A program made the translations under genes and the position numbers. A stretch of DNA of 64,000 nt, taken from positions 1 through 64,000 of the forward strand of contig CALKHN010000048.1 in the NCBI GenBank assembly GCA_937991535.1. The letters run 5' to 3'. Positions 53,593 to 62,371 of this stretch are shown piece by piece (the first letter of the stretch is position 1; each line of letters begins with the position of its first letter). The notes under the pieces are model-generated. The model was given only the letters and a program-made list of their open reading frames with translations, did not search any database and had not been told where the DNA came from. The stretch is from an uncultured Sphingobacteriales bacterium (GTDB lineage Bacteria; Bacteroidota; Bacteroidia; Chitinophagales; Chitinophagaceae).

Positions 53593-54474
53593 ATGAAGAA
53601 GGCTTTATTGTCTTTACATGCGGCTATATTCCTGGCGGGCTTTACGGGCATACTGGGCAGGCTTATTACATTGAATGAAGGATTGCTTGTATGGTGGCGG
53701 CTTTTTATCACTTCATGCACCCTGGCAATCTTTTTTTTATTTACGGGCCGGTTGCAGAAAGTAACGCTTTCTCTCCATTTGCGGATACTGGCAACAGGCG
53801 CTGTTGTTGCTTTGCACTGGGTGTTTTTTTACGGCAGTATTAAATATGCCAATGTATCTGTAGCCTTAATTTGTTTTTCTGCTATTGGTTTTTTTTCTGC
53901 TTTTTTTGAACCTTTGATATTGCGTAAAAAAATGGATTGGATCGAAGTGCTGTTTGGCGCGCTCACCATTGCGGGAATAGGGTTGATTTTTCATTTCGAT
54001 AAACAGTACAAGCCTGGAATACTGCTGGGCATTATTTCTTCTTTGTTTGCCGCTTTATTTACTGTGTTTAATAAAAAATTAATTGAGCATATATCTCCGC
54101 AAAGCCTAACTTTTTATGAGCTCGCGGGCGGTCTTATTGTATTAACTTTAGGTATGCCTTTTTATATCAGTTCTTTTCCAAAAGAGCACATCCTGCCTAC
54201 AGCGGGAGATTTTTTTTGGCTGCTGATATTGAGTTGGTTTTGTACAGTGCTGGCTTTTAACCTGTCGCTTCAGGCATTGAAAAAAATATCTCCCTTTACA
54301 GTAAATCTCAGTTATAATCTTGAGCCGGTATATGGTATTATACTCGCTTTTATTGTGTATAAGGAGAATGAGTATTTAAGCAGTGGTTTTTATTATGGGT
54401 TCTTACTGATACTGTTAACAGTGGGCTTACAAACCCGGAGGCTATACCGGATGAAGCTGGTAAAGGAAGTTTAA
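53593..54474 (+). CDS. DMT-superfamily (EamA) transporter
   Basis: A 293-residue inner-membrane protein with ten transmembrane segments in two EamA halves. Features include GILGRLITLNEGLLVWWR, VALHWVFFYGSIKYANVSVA in TM3-4 and ISPFTVNLSYNLEPVYGIIL near the C-terminus. The substrate (metabolite or amino acid exporter) is not evident. It lies 81 nt after the glycosyltransferase. Confidence 0.85.
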   Translation: MKKALLSLHAAIFLAGFTGILGRLITLNEGLLVWWRLFITSCTLAIFFLFTGRLQKVTLSLHLRILATGAVVALHWVFFYGSIKYANVSVALICFSAIGFFSAFFEPLILRKKMDWIEVLFGALTIAGIGLIFHFDKQYKPGILLGIISSLFAALFTVFNKKLIEHISPQSLTFYELAGGLIVLTLGMPFYISSFPKEHILPTAGDFFWLLILSWFCTVLAFNLSLQALKKISPFTVNLSYNLEPVYGIILAFIVYKENEYLSSGFYYGFLLILLTVGLQTRRLYRMKLVKEV

Positions 54475-54512
54475 TCTTATCTTGCGAACTGATCAGAAAA
54501 ATATTAAAGAAT

Positions 54513-57464
54513 ATGAGAAAGGTATTTTTTATTGTAATAATGGTGCTGGCAGCAAAAGTAAATGCGCAAAATAAAAAACCTCTTGATCATACGGTATATG
54601 ATGGCTGGCAATCCATTGGTGAAAGAGCAATAAGCAATGACGGCAGATGGATTGTGTATACGATTGATGTTCAGGAAGGCGATGGAACACTCGTTATACA
54701 ATCTGCTGATTCAAAATACAGGGAAACGATTGCCAGGGGCTACAATATTACCATTACAGACGACAGCAGATTTGCTGTTTTTAAAATAAAACCTTTCTAT
54801 ACCGCTATAAGGCAGGCCCGTATACAAAATAGAACACCCGATCAGTTTCCCAAAGATTCACTGGCTATTGTGGAACTGGGAAAGGGCGTAGTTGTGAAAA
54901 CTGCGCGGGTCAAATCGTATAAAGTACCTGAAAAAAATACACAGTGGATTGCCTGGCAAATGGAAAAGCCAATAGCCGATACTTCCAAAAAGAAAGCGGA
55001 AACCGATTCATTGGCAAAACGGGTAGATTCATTAAAAAGAGCTGTTGCAGAACCTACGGCCGAACAGGCAAAGAAAAGACAGCGGATGACAAATCCTCCT
55101 GTTATTAAAAATGATGATGAGGCGGGTTCATTACACAATCCTTCATTTGCTTATAACGATGCCGGTGACGAACCTGGTTCAGTTGAAAAGAAAGAGGAAG
55201 GCACCGCATTGGTTATTTTTAATTTCAGGGATAGTGTTCAGCAAACGGTTGATTTTGTAAGCGAATATGTCTGGAGCAAAACCGGAAATATATTAATAAC
55301 AGAAACAACAACAGCAAAAAAAGACAGCTTGCGCAAAGCTGCTGTATGTATTTTCAGAACACTTGAAAACCGGTTTGATACGGTCATGAAAGGCGGGAAT
55401 GATTTTCGGCATTACGCTATTGACGAACAGGGGTACCAGTTGGCTTTTGTTTCCGAAAGGGATAGCAGCGATAAGGCACTGCAAAAATTTTACAAACTGT
55501 GGTATTGGCAAAATGGTTATGACAGTGCTGTAATGATCGCCGATAAAAATATTGCGGGTATGCCTGTAGGCTGGAGTATAAGTGAAAATGCAGATGTGCA
55601 TTTCAGTAAGTCCGGGAAGCGACTTTTTGCCGGATCTGCACCTGTTCAACCGCCCAAAGACACATCTCTTATAGCTATTGACCTTGTGAAAGTTGACATC
55701 TGGAATTATAAAGATGACTACCTGCAACCTATACAGTTGAAGAACCGGGATAAGGATGTTAAAAAAAGTTACACTGCAATGATTGACCTGGATAATAAAA
55801 AATTTGTTCAGCTGGCAGACCGGGAAGTTGAGGATATTATATTAAGTAATGAGGGAGATGGTGATTTTTTTGTGGGCATTACGGATACGGGTAAACGTGC
55901 TGCTCTGCAATGGGAAGGAAGAACGCTGAAAGATATTTATAGCATAGAGCCCGAAAACGGAATCCGGAAATTAATCAAGAAGGATCTTTCCGGGTATGTT
56001 ACTGTATCACCTGCCGGTAAGTATGTGCTGTGGTATGATGCGAAGGCACACCAGTATTTTACCTGGAGAAATGGGAAAACAAAGAATATTTCTTCAGAGA
56101 TCCGTACAAAATTATACGACGAGGATTTTGATATGCCAACTGATCCTTCTTCTTATGGCGTAATGGCCTGGACGCAAAGTGATCTGTCTGTTATGGTGTA
56201 CGATAAATTTGACATCTGGCAATTAGATCCCGACAGGGTTATTGCCCCTCTTAATATTACCGCAGGCGAGGGACGCAAAAATAAAGTTACGTACAGGTAT
56301 GTTCGTACCGATCCCGAAAAAAAATTCATTACCCCTGCACAGGAGATATTGCTGCATATGTTTGCCGACAACAATAAATATGCCGGTATAGCTACCTATA
56401 AGGTACTGAGCACTGCAAAACCAGTTACTGTTGTAAACGGGCCTTTTGCCATTAACAGCAATGGCATAGCTAAGGCAAAAGATAGCAGTATTTATATTTA
56501 TACAAAGGAGAGCTATGTGCACCCGCCCGATCTGTATGTAAATGCAGGATGGCAGCAGGAGACCAGGTTAAGTGCTATTAATCCGCAGCAGGCAAATTAT
56601 AACTGGGGCACCGCGGAGCTATTCAAATGGAAAGCTTACAATGGCAAACAGGCAACGGGCATTGTGTATAAACCAGAAGACTTTGATCCGAAGAAAAAAT
56701 ATCCTGCCATCTGTTATTTCTATGAAAAGCTTAGCGATGGATTGTATCAGTATATTCCCCCGGCGCCTACTCCCAGCCGTTTGAATATTTCCTTTTTTGT
56801 GAGCAGGGGCTATGTTGTTTTTGTTCCGGATATTTCGTATACAACCGGTCACCCCGGCAAAAGCGCATATAACTATATTGTGAGCGGAGCAAGGGCATTG
56901 GTTAAAAAAGGATGGGTAGACAGCACACGGATAGGAATACAGGGGCAAAGCTGGGGAGGCTATCAAACAGTTTATGTTATTACCCAAACCAAATTATTCA
57001 AAGCGGCATGGGCAGGAGCTCCTGTTGGCAATATGACGAGCGCATATGGAGGCATTCGCTGGTCAACCGGCATGAACAGGCAGTTTCAGTATGAAAAAAC
57101 CCAAAGCCGCATAGGGGCTACCTTATGGCAAAAGCCTCAATTGTATATAGAAAATTCGCCCTTATTTTACCTGCCAAAGGTAACTACTCCATTGGTGATC
57201 ATGCACAATGATAATGACGGAGCCGTGCCCTGGTACCAGGGAATTGAATTGTTTACGGGTTTACGGCGTTTGAACAAACCTGTATGGCTGCTCAATTACA
57301 ATGGTGAGGCGCATAATGTAATGGAAAGAAAGAACAGAAAAGATTTACAAATAAGAGAGCAGCAGTTTTTTGACTGGCAGTTGAAGGGGCATCGCCCTGC
57401 ACAATGGCTGAGCGCAGGAGTGCCCGCTGTTATGAAGGGAAAAGTATGGGGACTGGAAGAGTAG
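54513..57464 (+). CDS. Secreted S9 family prolyl oligopeptidase-like peptidase
   Basis: A 983-residue exported peptidase with signal peptide MRKVFFIVIMVLAAKVNA, an extended beta-propeller (about 30-640) and an alpha/beta-hydrolase domain (about 690-980). The catalytic triad is visible: Ser in GIQGQSWGGY (near 812), Asp in HNDNDGAVPW (near 900) and His in YNGEAHNVM (near 933). An insertion rich in Lys/Glu (about 150-230) makes it longer than usual. It probably cleaves peptides in the periplasm or outside. Confidence 0.92.
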   Translation: MRKVFFIVIMVLAAKVNAQNKKPLDHTVYDGWQSIGERAISNDGRWIVYTIDVQEGDGTLVIQSADSKYRETIARGYNITITDDSRFAVFKIKPFYTAIRQARIQNRTPDQFPKDSLAIVELGKGVVVKTARVKSYKVPEKNTQWIAWQMEKPIADTSKKKAETDSLAKRVDSLKRAVAEPTAEQAKKRQRMTNPPVIKNDDEAGSLHNPSFAYNDAGDEPGSVEKKEEGTALVIFNFRDSVQQTVDFVSEYVWSKTGNILITETTTAKKDSLRKAAVCIFRTLENRFDTVMKGGNDFRHYAIDEQGYQLAFVSERDSSDKALQKFYKLWYWQNGYDSAVMIADKNIAGMPVGWSISENADVHFSKSGKRLFAGSAPVQPPKDTSLIAIDLVKVDIWNYKDDYLQPIQLKNRDKDVKKSYTAMIDLDNKKFVQLADREVEDIILSNEGDGDFFVGITDTGKRAALQWEGRTLKDIYSIEPENGIRKLIKKDLSGYVTVSPAGKYVLWYDAKAHQYFTWRNGKTKNISSEIRTKLYDEDFDMPTDPSSYGVMAWTQSDLSVMVYDKFDIWQLDPDRVIAPLNITAGEGRKNKVTYRYVRTDPEKKFITPAQEILLHMFADNNKYAGIATYKVLSTAKPVTVVNGPFAINSNGIAKAKDSSIYIYTKESYVHPPDLYVNAGWQQETRLSAINPQQANYNWGTAELFKWKAYNGKQATGIVYKPEDFDPKKKYPAICYFYEKLSDGLYQYIPPAPTPSRLNISFFVSRGYVVFVPDISYTTGHPGKSAYNYIVSGARALVKKGWVDSTRIGIQGQSWGGYQTVYVITQTKLFKAAWAGAPVGNMTSAYGGIRWSTGMNRQFQYEKTQSRIGATLWQKPQLYIENSPLFYLPKVTTPLVIMHNDNDGAVPWYQGIELFTGLRRLNKPVWLLNYNGEAHNVMERKNRKDLQIREQQFFDWQLKGHRPAQWLSAGVPAVMKGKVWGLEE

Positions 57465-57473
57465 AAGTATAAT

Positions 57474-57555
57474 TATAGCCTTTTTAAGCTATAATTTAAA
57501 AATATAGCCTTTTTAAGCTATAATTTAAAAATATAGCCTTTTTAGACTATATTTG
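57474..57555 (+). promoter_or_regulatory. Three 29-bp-spaced palindromic operators and -7 element before satD
   Basis: TATAGC-N8-GCTATA occurs at 57474-57493 and 57503-57522, and a variant TATAG-N10-CTATA at 57532-57551, exactly 29 bp apart. The third repeat's right arm runs into TATATTTG (57548-57555), a match to the -7 consensus TAnnTTTG, 18 nt before the ATG. This looks like an autoregulatory array. Confidence 0.75.
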
Positions 57556-57573
57556 AAATTAAAACAATAGTGC

Positions 57574-58185
57574 ATGCCTATTGCCGCCGTTATAACCGCC
57601 GATATTGTAAACTCCACCGTTTCCGGAACCGCTATGGGAAAGAAACTGGTAGCACGACTCAGCACTGTTTTAAAAAATTATAAATTTGAATTCTACCGGG
57701 GCGATAGCTTCCAGGTATACACCAAAGATACTTCCGCAGCATTAAAATTAGCCATCCGGTTAAGAACCACTGCCAAAAGTTTTCTCGGTATATACGATGT
57801 GCGCATCAGTATAGGAATAGGCGAAGTGGTTAGCGCCGTGCAAACGTTGCGAACTGCCAACAGTGAAGCATTCGTTTTATCAGGAAGAATGTTTGACCAG
57901 TTAAAGGATGATCAGCGTTTATGGATTCAGTCAACAAATGAAAACGCAAACATTGCCTTTAGGGTCATTGCATATTTCACGGATTATATTCTGAAACGGT
58001 TAACTTCCCGGCAGGCGGAAGTTGTGCTGGAACTTTTGAAAGAACAAACCCAGACAGAGGTATCCAAAAAGCTAAAAATAAAACAGTCTACCATCAACAA
58101 GCATGCACAATCGGCAGGGTGGGCGGAAATAGAAAAGCTATTGTACGAATACAATCAAGTGATTACTCAATTTAACCTGGCATGA
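57574..58185 (+). CDS. SatD-family regulator-like protein
   Basis: A 203-residue protein. The N-terminal domain (about 1-130) starts MPIAAVITADIVNSTVSG, the nucleotidyl-cyclase-like ('DIVxS') start seen in SatD family members, with FYRGDSFQVY and ISIGIGEVVSAV. The C-terminal part (about 140-190) has a helix-turn-helix (TSRQAEVVLELLKEQTQTE...STINKHAQSAGW). It is coupled to the DUF3307 gene by a 4-nt overlap. Regulation through the upstream repeats is inference. Confidence 0.82.
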   Translation: MPIAAVITADIVNSTVSGTAMGKKLVARLSTVLKNYKFEFYRGDSFQVYTKDTSAALKLAIRLRTTAKSFLGIYDVRISIGIGEVVSAVQTLRTANSEAFVLSGRMFDQLKDDQRLWIQSTNENANIAFRVIAYFTDYILKRLTSRQAEVVLELLKEQTQTEVSKKLKIKQSTINKHAQSAGWAEIEKLLYEYNQVITQFNLA

Positions 58186-58886
58186 GCACCATCTGGCTAA
58201 TAAAACTGATCCTGTCGCACCTGCTGGCCGACTTTGTGCTACAACCCCGGAAATGGGTTAATGACCGTTGTGCCAGGCATTTTTTATCGCCGTGGCTTTA
58301 TATACATACTTTTATCGCTGCCGCGCTGGCACTGGTTTTTACGGGTTTTCAATATTGGTATCTTGCCCCGGTAATCTTTGTATCGCATACGCTCGTTGAC
58401 GGCTGGAAATCATACCGGCCACAAACCGTATTGTTTTTTTTAACAGATCAGTTGATGCATCTGCTGGTTATTTTGGCCTGCTGGTATTATACCTTTTATA
58501 CCATTGCAGACGTAAAAGAATGGCTGAAGGCAACCGGCAGCAATGACCAGTTCTGGCTCATAACGACAGCCTATGTATTTTTGAGCTTTCCTTCGGGTAT
58601 TATGATCGGGCAAATGACCCGTAAATGGAGTGACCAGTTGCCCCGCAGTGCCGGGCTTGCAAATGCAGGAAAATGGATTGGCATTTTAGAACGTATTCTT
58701 ATTTTTACGTTTCTGCTGCAGGACCAGTATGCGGCGATCGGCCTTTTAATTACGGCAAAAGGGCTACTCCGGTTTAGTGAAAAAGACAAACAGGAAGAGA
58801 AAACGGAATATGTTCTGATTGGATCGCTGATCAGTTTTTCCATATCCGTAATAACAGGTATTATTGTGAAATACCTGGCTACCTAA
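58182..58886 (+). CDS. DUF3307 family membrane protein
   Basis: A 234-residue polytopic membrane protein with six or seven helices. The N-terminal LIKLILSHLLADFVLQPRKW and SHTLVDGWKSYRP are DUF3307 signatures, with histidines HxxAD and HTLVD in membrane helices. DUF3307 genes are often paired with SatD-like genes. The function is not known; a membrane enzyme or transporter is possible. Confidence 0.82.
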   Translation: MSTIWLIKLILSHLLADFVLQPRKWVNDRCARHFLSPWLYIHTFIAAALALVFTGFQYWYLAPVIFVSHTLVDGWKSYRPQTVLFFLTDQLMHLLVILACWYYTFYTIADVKEWLKATGSNDQFWLITTAYVFLSFPSGIMIGQMTRKWSDQLPRSAGLANAGKWIGILERILIFTFLLQDQYAAIGLLITAKGLLRFSEKDKQEEKTEYVLIGSLISFSISVITGIIVKYLAT

Positions 58887-58987
58887 CAAATATGCCGGAA
58901 CTAAATTTTCAGACTAACCCCCGGTATATACTTGTAAAACCCGTCTCATATCATCATGACACCCTATCCATATAAAACAAATAGATA

Positions 58988-59587
58988 ATGAAAAATTGTT
59001 TTACAGGTCTGATATTGCTTTGCCTGTTTTTTATGGCCGGCTCTTGGATGGCACAACCCAAATGGATTTCGCTGTTCAACGGACGGGACCTTAAAGGATG
59101 GATAGTGAGAGGAGATGCAGCCTGGGAAGTAAAAAACGGCGTAATCACAGGACAAAACGGCAGAGGACACCTGTATGCGTTGCCCGTTGTTAAAAATTTT
59201 GAAGTGAAGGGCGAATTCCGGATAACAGACCAGGGAAAAGGAGCCAACAGTGGTTTATATATACGGGCCAATGAGCCGGAAAATGACCCCAACGGATTTC
59301 CACGCGGTTACGAAGCGCAAATATGCAATAATCAGGAAGCGTATACCGGTTGGCTTTGGAAACCAGGCAAACCTACCGGCCGGGCTACAGCGTTGCTTAC
59401 CAAAGACGGCGAATGGTTCCCGATGAAAGTGAGGGCCGCCGGCGACAGTATTAATATTTGGGTGAAGGATCAGTTGGTGATGAGTTACAGTGACAGTGAA
59501 TATAAAGAAGGTAAATTTGCAATCCAGTGCCATAATCCGGGTATGATGGTGGAAGCACGAAATTTATTTTACCGTAAGTTTAAATAG
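58988..59587 (+). CDS. DUF1080 (3-keto-disaccharide hydrolase-like) secreted protein
   Basis: A 199-residue protein with signal peptide MKNCFTGLILLCLFFMAGSW. The jelly-roll DUF1080 signature is WISLFNGRDLKGWIVRGDAAW, then GEFRITDQGKGANSGLYIRA. Family members act on 3-keto-sugars or glycans in Bacteroidota. It ends one base before rpiA, so the two form a pair, but a functional link is uncertain. Confidence 0.86.
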   Translation: MKNCFTGLILLCLFFMAGSWMAQPKWISLFNGRDLKGWIVRGDAAWEVKNGVITGQNGRGHLYALPVVKNFEVKGEFRITDQGKGANSGLYIRANEPENDPNGFPRGYEAQICNNQEAYTGWLWKPGKPTGRATALLTKDGEWFPMKVRAAGDSINIWVKDQLVMSYSDSEYKEGKFAIQCHNPGMMVEARNLFYRKFK

Positions 59588-59588
59588 T

Positions 59589-60254
59589 ATGAATGCTAAA
59601 CAGGCAGCGGCCCATAGGGCTGTACAGTACATTGAGGATGGAATGATCATTGGATTGGGCACCGGCTCTACCTCTTACTGGGCAATCCGGTACCTGGGAG
59701 AAAAAGTGAAACAGGGTATGCGGATTACCGCAATAGCGACTTCTGATGAAACAGAAAGATTAGGGTTGCAGTGCGGCATAAAGTTCAGTAAAATGGACGC
59801 TGTTGAACATATAGATATAGATATTGACGGTGCAGATGAAATAGATCAGCAGCGTAATCTTATTAAAGGAGGGGGAGGAGCATTATTAAGAGAAAAAATT
59901 GTAGCCGCAGGTAGTAAAACCTTTATTGTTATAGCAGATGAAAGCAAGATGGTAGGTGTGCTTGGAAGATTCCCGCTGCCGGTTGAGATCATTCCCTTTG
60001 GCTGGCAGCATACCGCCAGGCGCTTGTTATTATTAGGCTGCAAAACGATAATCCGGCAAAAAGAAGCGAAACCATTTATTACGGATAATGGAAATTATAT
60101 ACTGGATTGCCATTTCGCCTCTATCCCTGATCCTGTTGCTTTGCAACAGCAAATTAACAATATTCCCGGCGTAGTTGAAAATGGCCTTTTTGTAAAAATG
60201 GCTACCCGTATAGTGATAGGCTATGACGATGGGACAGTGAAAGAATTTTCGTGA
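59589..60254 (+). CDS. rpiA: Ribose-5-phosphate isomerase A
   Basis: Pentose phosphate enzyme interconverting ribose-5-phosphate and ribulose-5-phosphate, 221 residues. The signature stretches are GMIIGLGTGSTSYWAIRYL, the active-site region DIDGADEIDQQRNLIKGGGG and ALLREKIVAA. All key residues (Asp, Glu and Lys) are in place. It starts 1 nt after the DUF1080 stop codon. Confidence 0.94.
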   Translation: MNAKQAAAHRAVQYIEDGMIIGLGTGSTSYWAIRYLGEKVKQGMRITAIATSDETERLGLQCGIKFSKMDAVEHIDIDIDGADEIDQQRNLIKGGGGALLREKIVAAGSKTFIVIADESKMVGVLGRFPLPVEIIPFGWQHTARRLLLLGCKTIIRQKEAKPFITDNGNYILDCHFASIPDPVALQQQINNIPGVVENGLFVKMATRIVIGYDDGTVKEFS

Positions 60255-60380
60255 ACAATACAAAACAAAGACCTGTTCCTGCCGTATTTATGATCGAAAC
60301 CCGTTAATGGATCACATGATTCTTTGTTGGAAGAATGCTAAAAAGCATCTGAAACAAAATGGAATACAAAAAATAGTATT

Positions 60381-60541
60381 ATGACATACCCGTTCATCCC
60401 AATAGGACTAATAGCTGTATTTATCGTTTATGTGTTGTACCTTCTGATCATCAAAAAGGATATGAAAAACTTAAAGCCGCGTTATACCCGGGGCTGTTCT
60501 TTATAGCTATTTGGGTTGCTATTTATTATTTTTTACTGTAA
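60381..60541 (+). pseudogene. Frameshifted two-helix small membrane protein
   Basis: ATG 60381 opens MTYPFIPIGLIAVFIVYVLY followed by LLIIKKDMKN, one transmembrane helix. At an A5 run (60465-60469) the frame breaks: the first frame ends at a TAG near 60507, whereas the next frame carries KAALYPGLFFIAIWVAIYY and a stop at 60539-60541. Adding one A (A6) would restore a 53-residue protein with two helices and the junction DMKKLKAALYPG. It could be true decay, phase variation or a sequencing error. Its 3' end overlaps that of the DUF4197 gene. Confidence 0.6.
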
Positions 60542-61302
60542 TTGGAATCAAATACCTTCTTTAGTATTTCGGATGTTCTTGCTACAGGATTTTTTCTGAT
60601 CTCTTGTTCTTCCTGGGCTACCTGGTAAAAAATTCCGCTTAATGCTTTTTCTGTAACATACGCCGGAAGATCAGGATTTACTTTATTGGCTGAAAACTTG
60701 TTATACGCAGTAAAAACAGTAGTCCAGTATTTGGTGGCATCTACTTTTTCCAGTGATTTTTCTATTACGGGGCGAAAAGATGCAGTAAGCGCTGAAGTGG
60801 TTTTACCTTTCAGGTAATCGGTTGCTGCAAAATCTCCTCCCTTTAATATGCCTGCGGCGTCCTGTATGCTCATTTGTTTTATGGCATCTATGAAAATCGG
60901 GGCTGCAGATTTAGCCGCGTCTTCTGCGGCGCGGTTCATAGAAAGTATGGCCTCATCCACCTGGTTACCCAGGCCAATGGCTCTCAGTTTTTGCTCTGCT
61001 TTTTTAGCTTCTTCCGGCATTAATATTTTAATAGCGGCGTTGGCAAAATACCCATCTGCAGAAGACAGGTTTTTACCCGCCTTTTCCGCGCCAACAGTCA
61101 GGGCTTCTTTTAACCCTGCAGCAATATCATCAGTACTTAATTTGCCACCTTTACCTAAAACATTGCTGAGCACATTGGCTGATGACGAGGAGGAATCTTT
61201 TTTATCGCCCAGCACTTTTTTGAGCAACTGGGCATGAGCGGAAGATGAAATAAAAAGGAATACGATTGCTATCAGATAAAGAGACCCTTTATTAATTTTC
61301 AT
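60526..61302 (-). CDS. DUF4197 domain secreted protein
   Basis: A 258-residue exported protein with a signal peptide (MKINKGSLYLIAIVFLFISSSAHA). The mature part is Ala/Lys-rich and helical, with the DUF4197 pattern (STDDIAAGLKEALTVGAEKA, IKILMPEEAKKAEQKLR, LSGIFYQVAQEEQEIRKNP). No catalytic residues are visible and the role is unknown. The TATATTTG element upstream suggests its own promoter. Confidence 0.87.
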   Translation of the reverse strand: MKINKGSLYLIAIVFLFISSSAHAQLLKKVLGDKKDSSSSSANVLSNVLGKGGKLSTDDIAAGLKEALTVGAEKAGKNLSSADGYFANAAIKILMPEEAKKAEQKLRAIGLGNQVDEAILSMNRAAEDAAKSAAPIFIDAIKQMSIQDAAGILKGGDFAATDYLKGKTTSALTASFRPVIEKSLEKVDATKYWTTVFTAYNKFSANKVNPDLPAYVTEKALSGIFYQVAQEEQEIRKNPVARTSEILKKVFDSNYSKK

Positions 61303-61325
61303 AAGATGGATGTTAAAGGTGTGCG

Positions 61326-61333
61326 CAAATATA
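61326..61333 (-). promoter_or_regulatory. -7 element TATATTTG for the DUF4197 gene
   Basis: On the minus strand TATATTTG matches TAnnTTTG, 23 nt upstream of the start at 61302. No -33 TTG is seen. The surrounding gap 61303-61579 holds no gene. Confidence 0.45.
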
Positions 61334-61523
61334 CTATACCCTGACAGTGACAGCCATAAAGAAATATTAAATTATATCCAATTCGGCTTTAAACCTGTGT
61401 TTCTCCCTTAGGCAGTGCCTTCAATAAACGGAAAATTTGCAATAAAAGTATGATTAAACGGCATTGACACTGAGTTCCAGCTTGGTGCTTCTTTCCGGAT
61501 TTCGGCCAACTGCCAATTTATTA

Positions 61524-61553
61524 TTGCGTTCCTGGTTCTTTCTTTTAGTTTTG
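61524..61553 (+). promoter_or_regulatory. Bacteroidota-type promoter before truA
   Basis: TTG (61524-61526), a 19-nt spacer and TAGTTTTG (61546-61553) match the consensus. The truA ATG lies 26 nt downstream. Confidence 0.6.
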
Positions 61554-61579
61554 CGACTATCCGTTTAACTGATATTTTA

Positions 61580-62329
61580 ATGAAAAGATATTTTATAGAA
61601 GTAGCGTATATGGGAGCAGGATACGCCGGCTTCCAGATACAGGAAAATGCGGTTACCATACAATCGGAGATTCAAAAGGCAATGTCTGTTCTTTTTAAAC
61701 AGGAGATATTACTTACAGGCTCGTCACGAACCGATGCAGATGTGAATGCACTGCAGAATTTTTTTCATTTCGACCTTGAGCAATCCATACCCGGGCATTA
61801 TATCTACAATCTCAATGCGATACTCCCCCCGGTTATCGTAATAAACCGAATTATTCCCATGCAGGACAATGCACATTGCAGGTTCGATGCTATAAGCAGG
61901 GAATACATGTATTATGTATACAGAACTAAAAATCCTTTTCTGCGCGATAGGGCATATTATTTCCCCTACACAATTGATTTTGACCTTTTACAGAAGACCG
62001 CGACAGAAATACTGCGGCATTCTGATTTTAGAAGCTTTTCCAAACGCAATACACAGGTTAAGAATTTTATATGCAATATCCAGGAAAGCCGGTGGAAAAT
62101 GGTGAATGATCATATGGTTTACCATGTAAAAGCCAATCGTTTTTTGAGAGGTATGGTAAGAGGACTGGTTGGCACCATGCTGCAGGCAGGCAGAGGCAGG
62201 ATAGACATAAATGTTTTTCGAAAAATTATTGAAGACAGGGATTGCACCAAAGCAAATTTCGCAGTACCCGGCCACGGGCTATTCCTGGCAAAAGTAAATT
62301 ACCCTCCCGGTTATCAAATAACACCTTAA
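61580..62329 (+). CDS. truA: tRNA pseudouridine synthase A (TruA)
   Basis: Modifies U38-40 in the anticodon stem. It has 249 residues. The catalytic Asp is in TGSSRTDADVNALQNF (family form GRTDAGVHA, here with Asp and Asn substitutions around the conserved Asp). C-terminal VKANRFLRGMVRGLVGTML is typical. The start, MKRYFIEVAYMGAGYAGFQ, is conserved. Confidence 0.9.
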   Translation: MKRYFIEVAYMGAGYAGFQIQENAVTIQSEIQKAMSVLFKQEILLTGSSRTDADVNALQNFFHFDLEQSIPGHYIYNLNAILPPVIVINRIIPMQDNAHCRFDAISREYMYYVYRTKNPFLRDRAYYFPYTIDFDLLQKTATEILRHSDFRSFSKRNTQVKNFICNIQESRWKMVNDHMVYHVKANRFLRGMVRGLVGTMLQAGRGRIDINVFRKIIEDRDCTKANFAVPGHGLFLAKVNYPPGYQITP

Positions 62330-62371
62330 GCAGTGGCGCGATAGCCAGGCAGCGGGTTACATTTCTCCCCA

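Noticed and set aside
57474..57555. Three-copy array considered as a CRISPR or short tandem repeat
   Set aside because: The units are palindromic, 29 bp apart with no unique spacers, and one overlaps the -7 box; an operator array explains them better.
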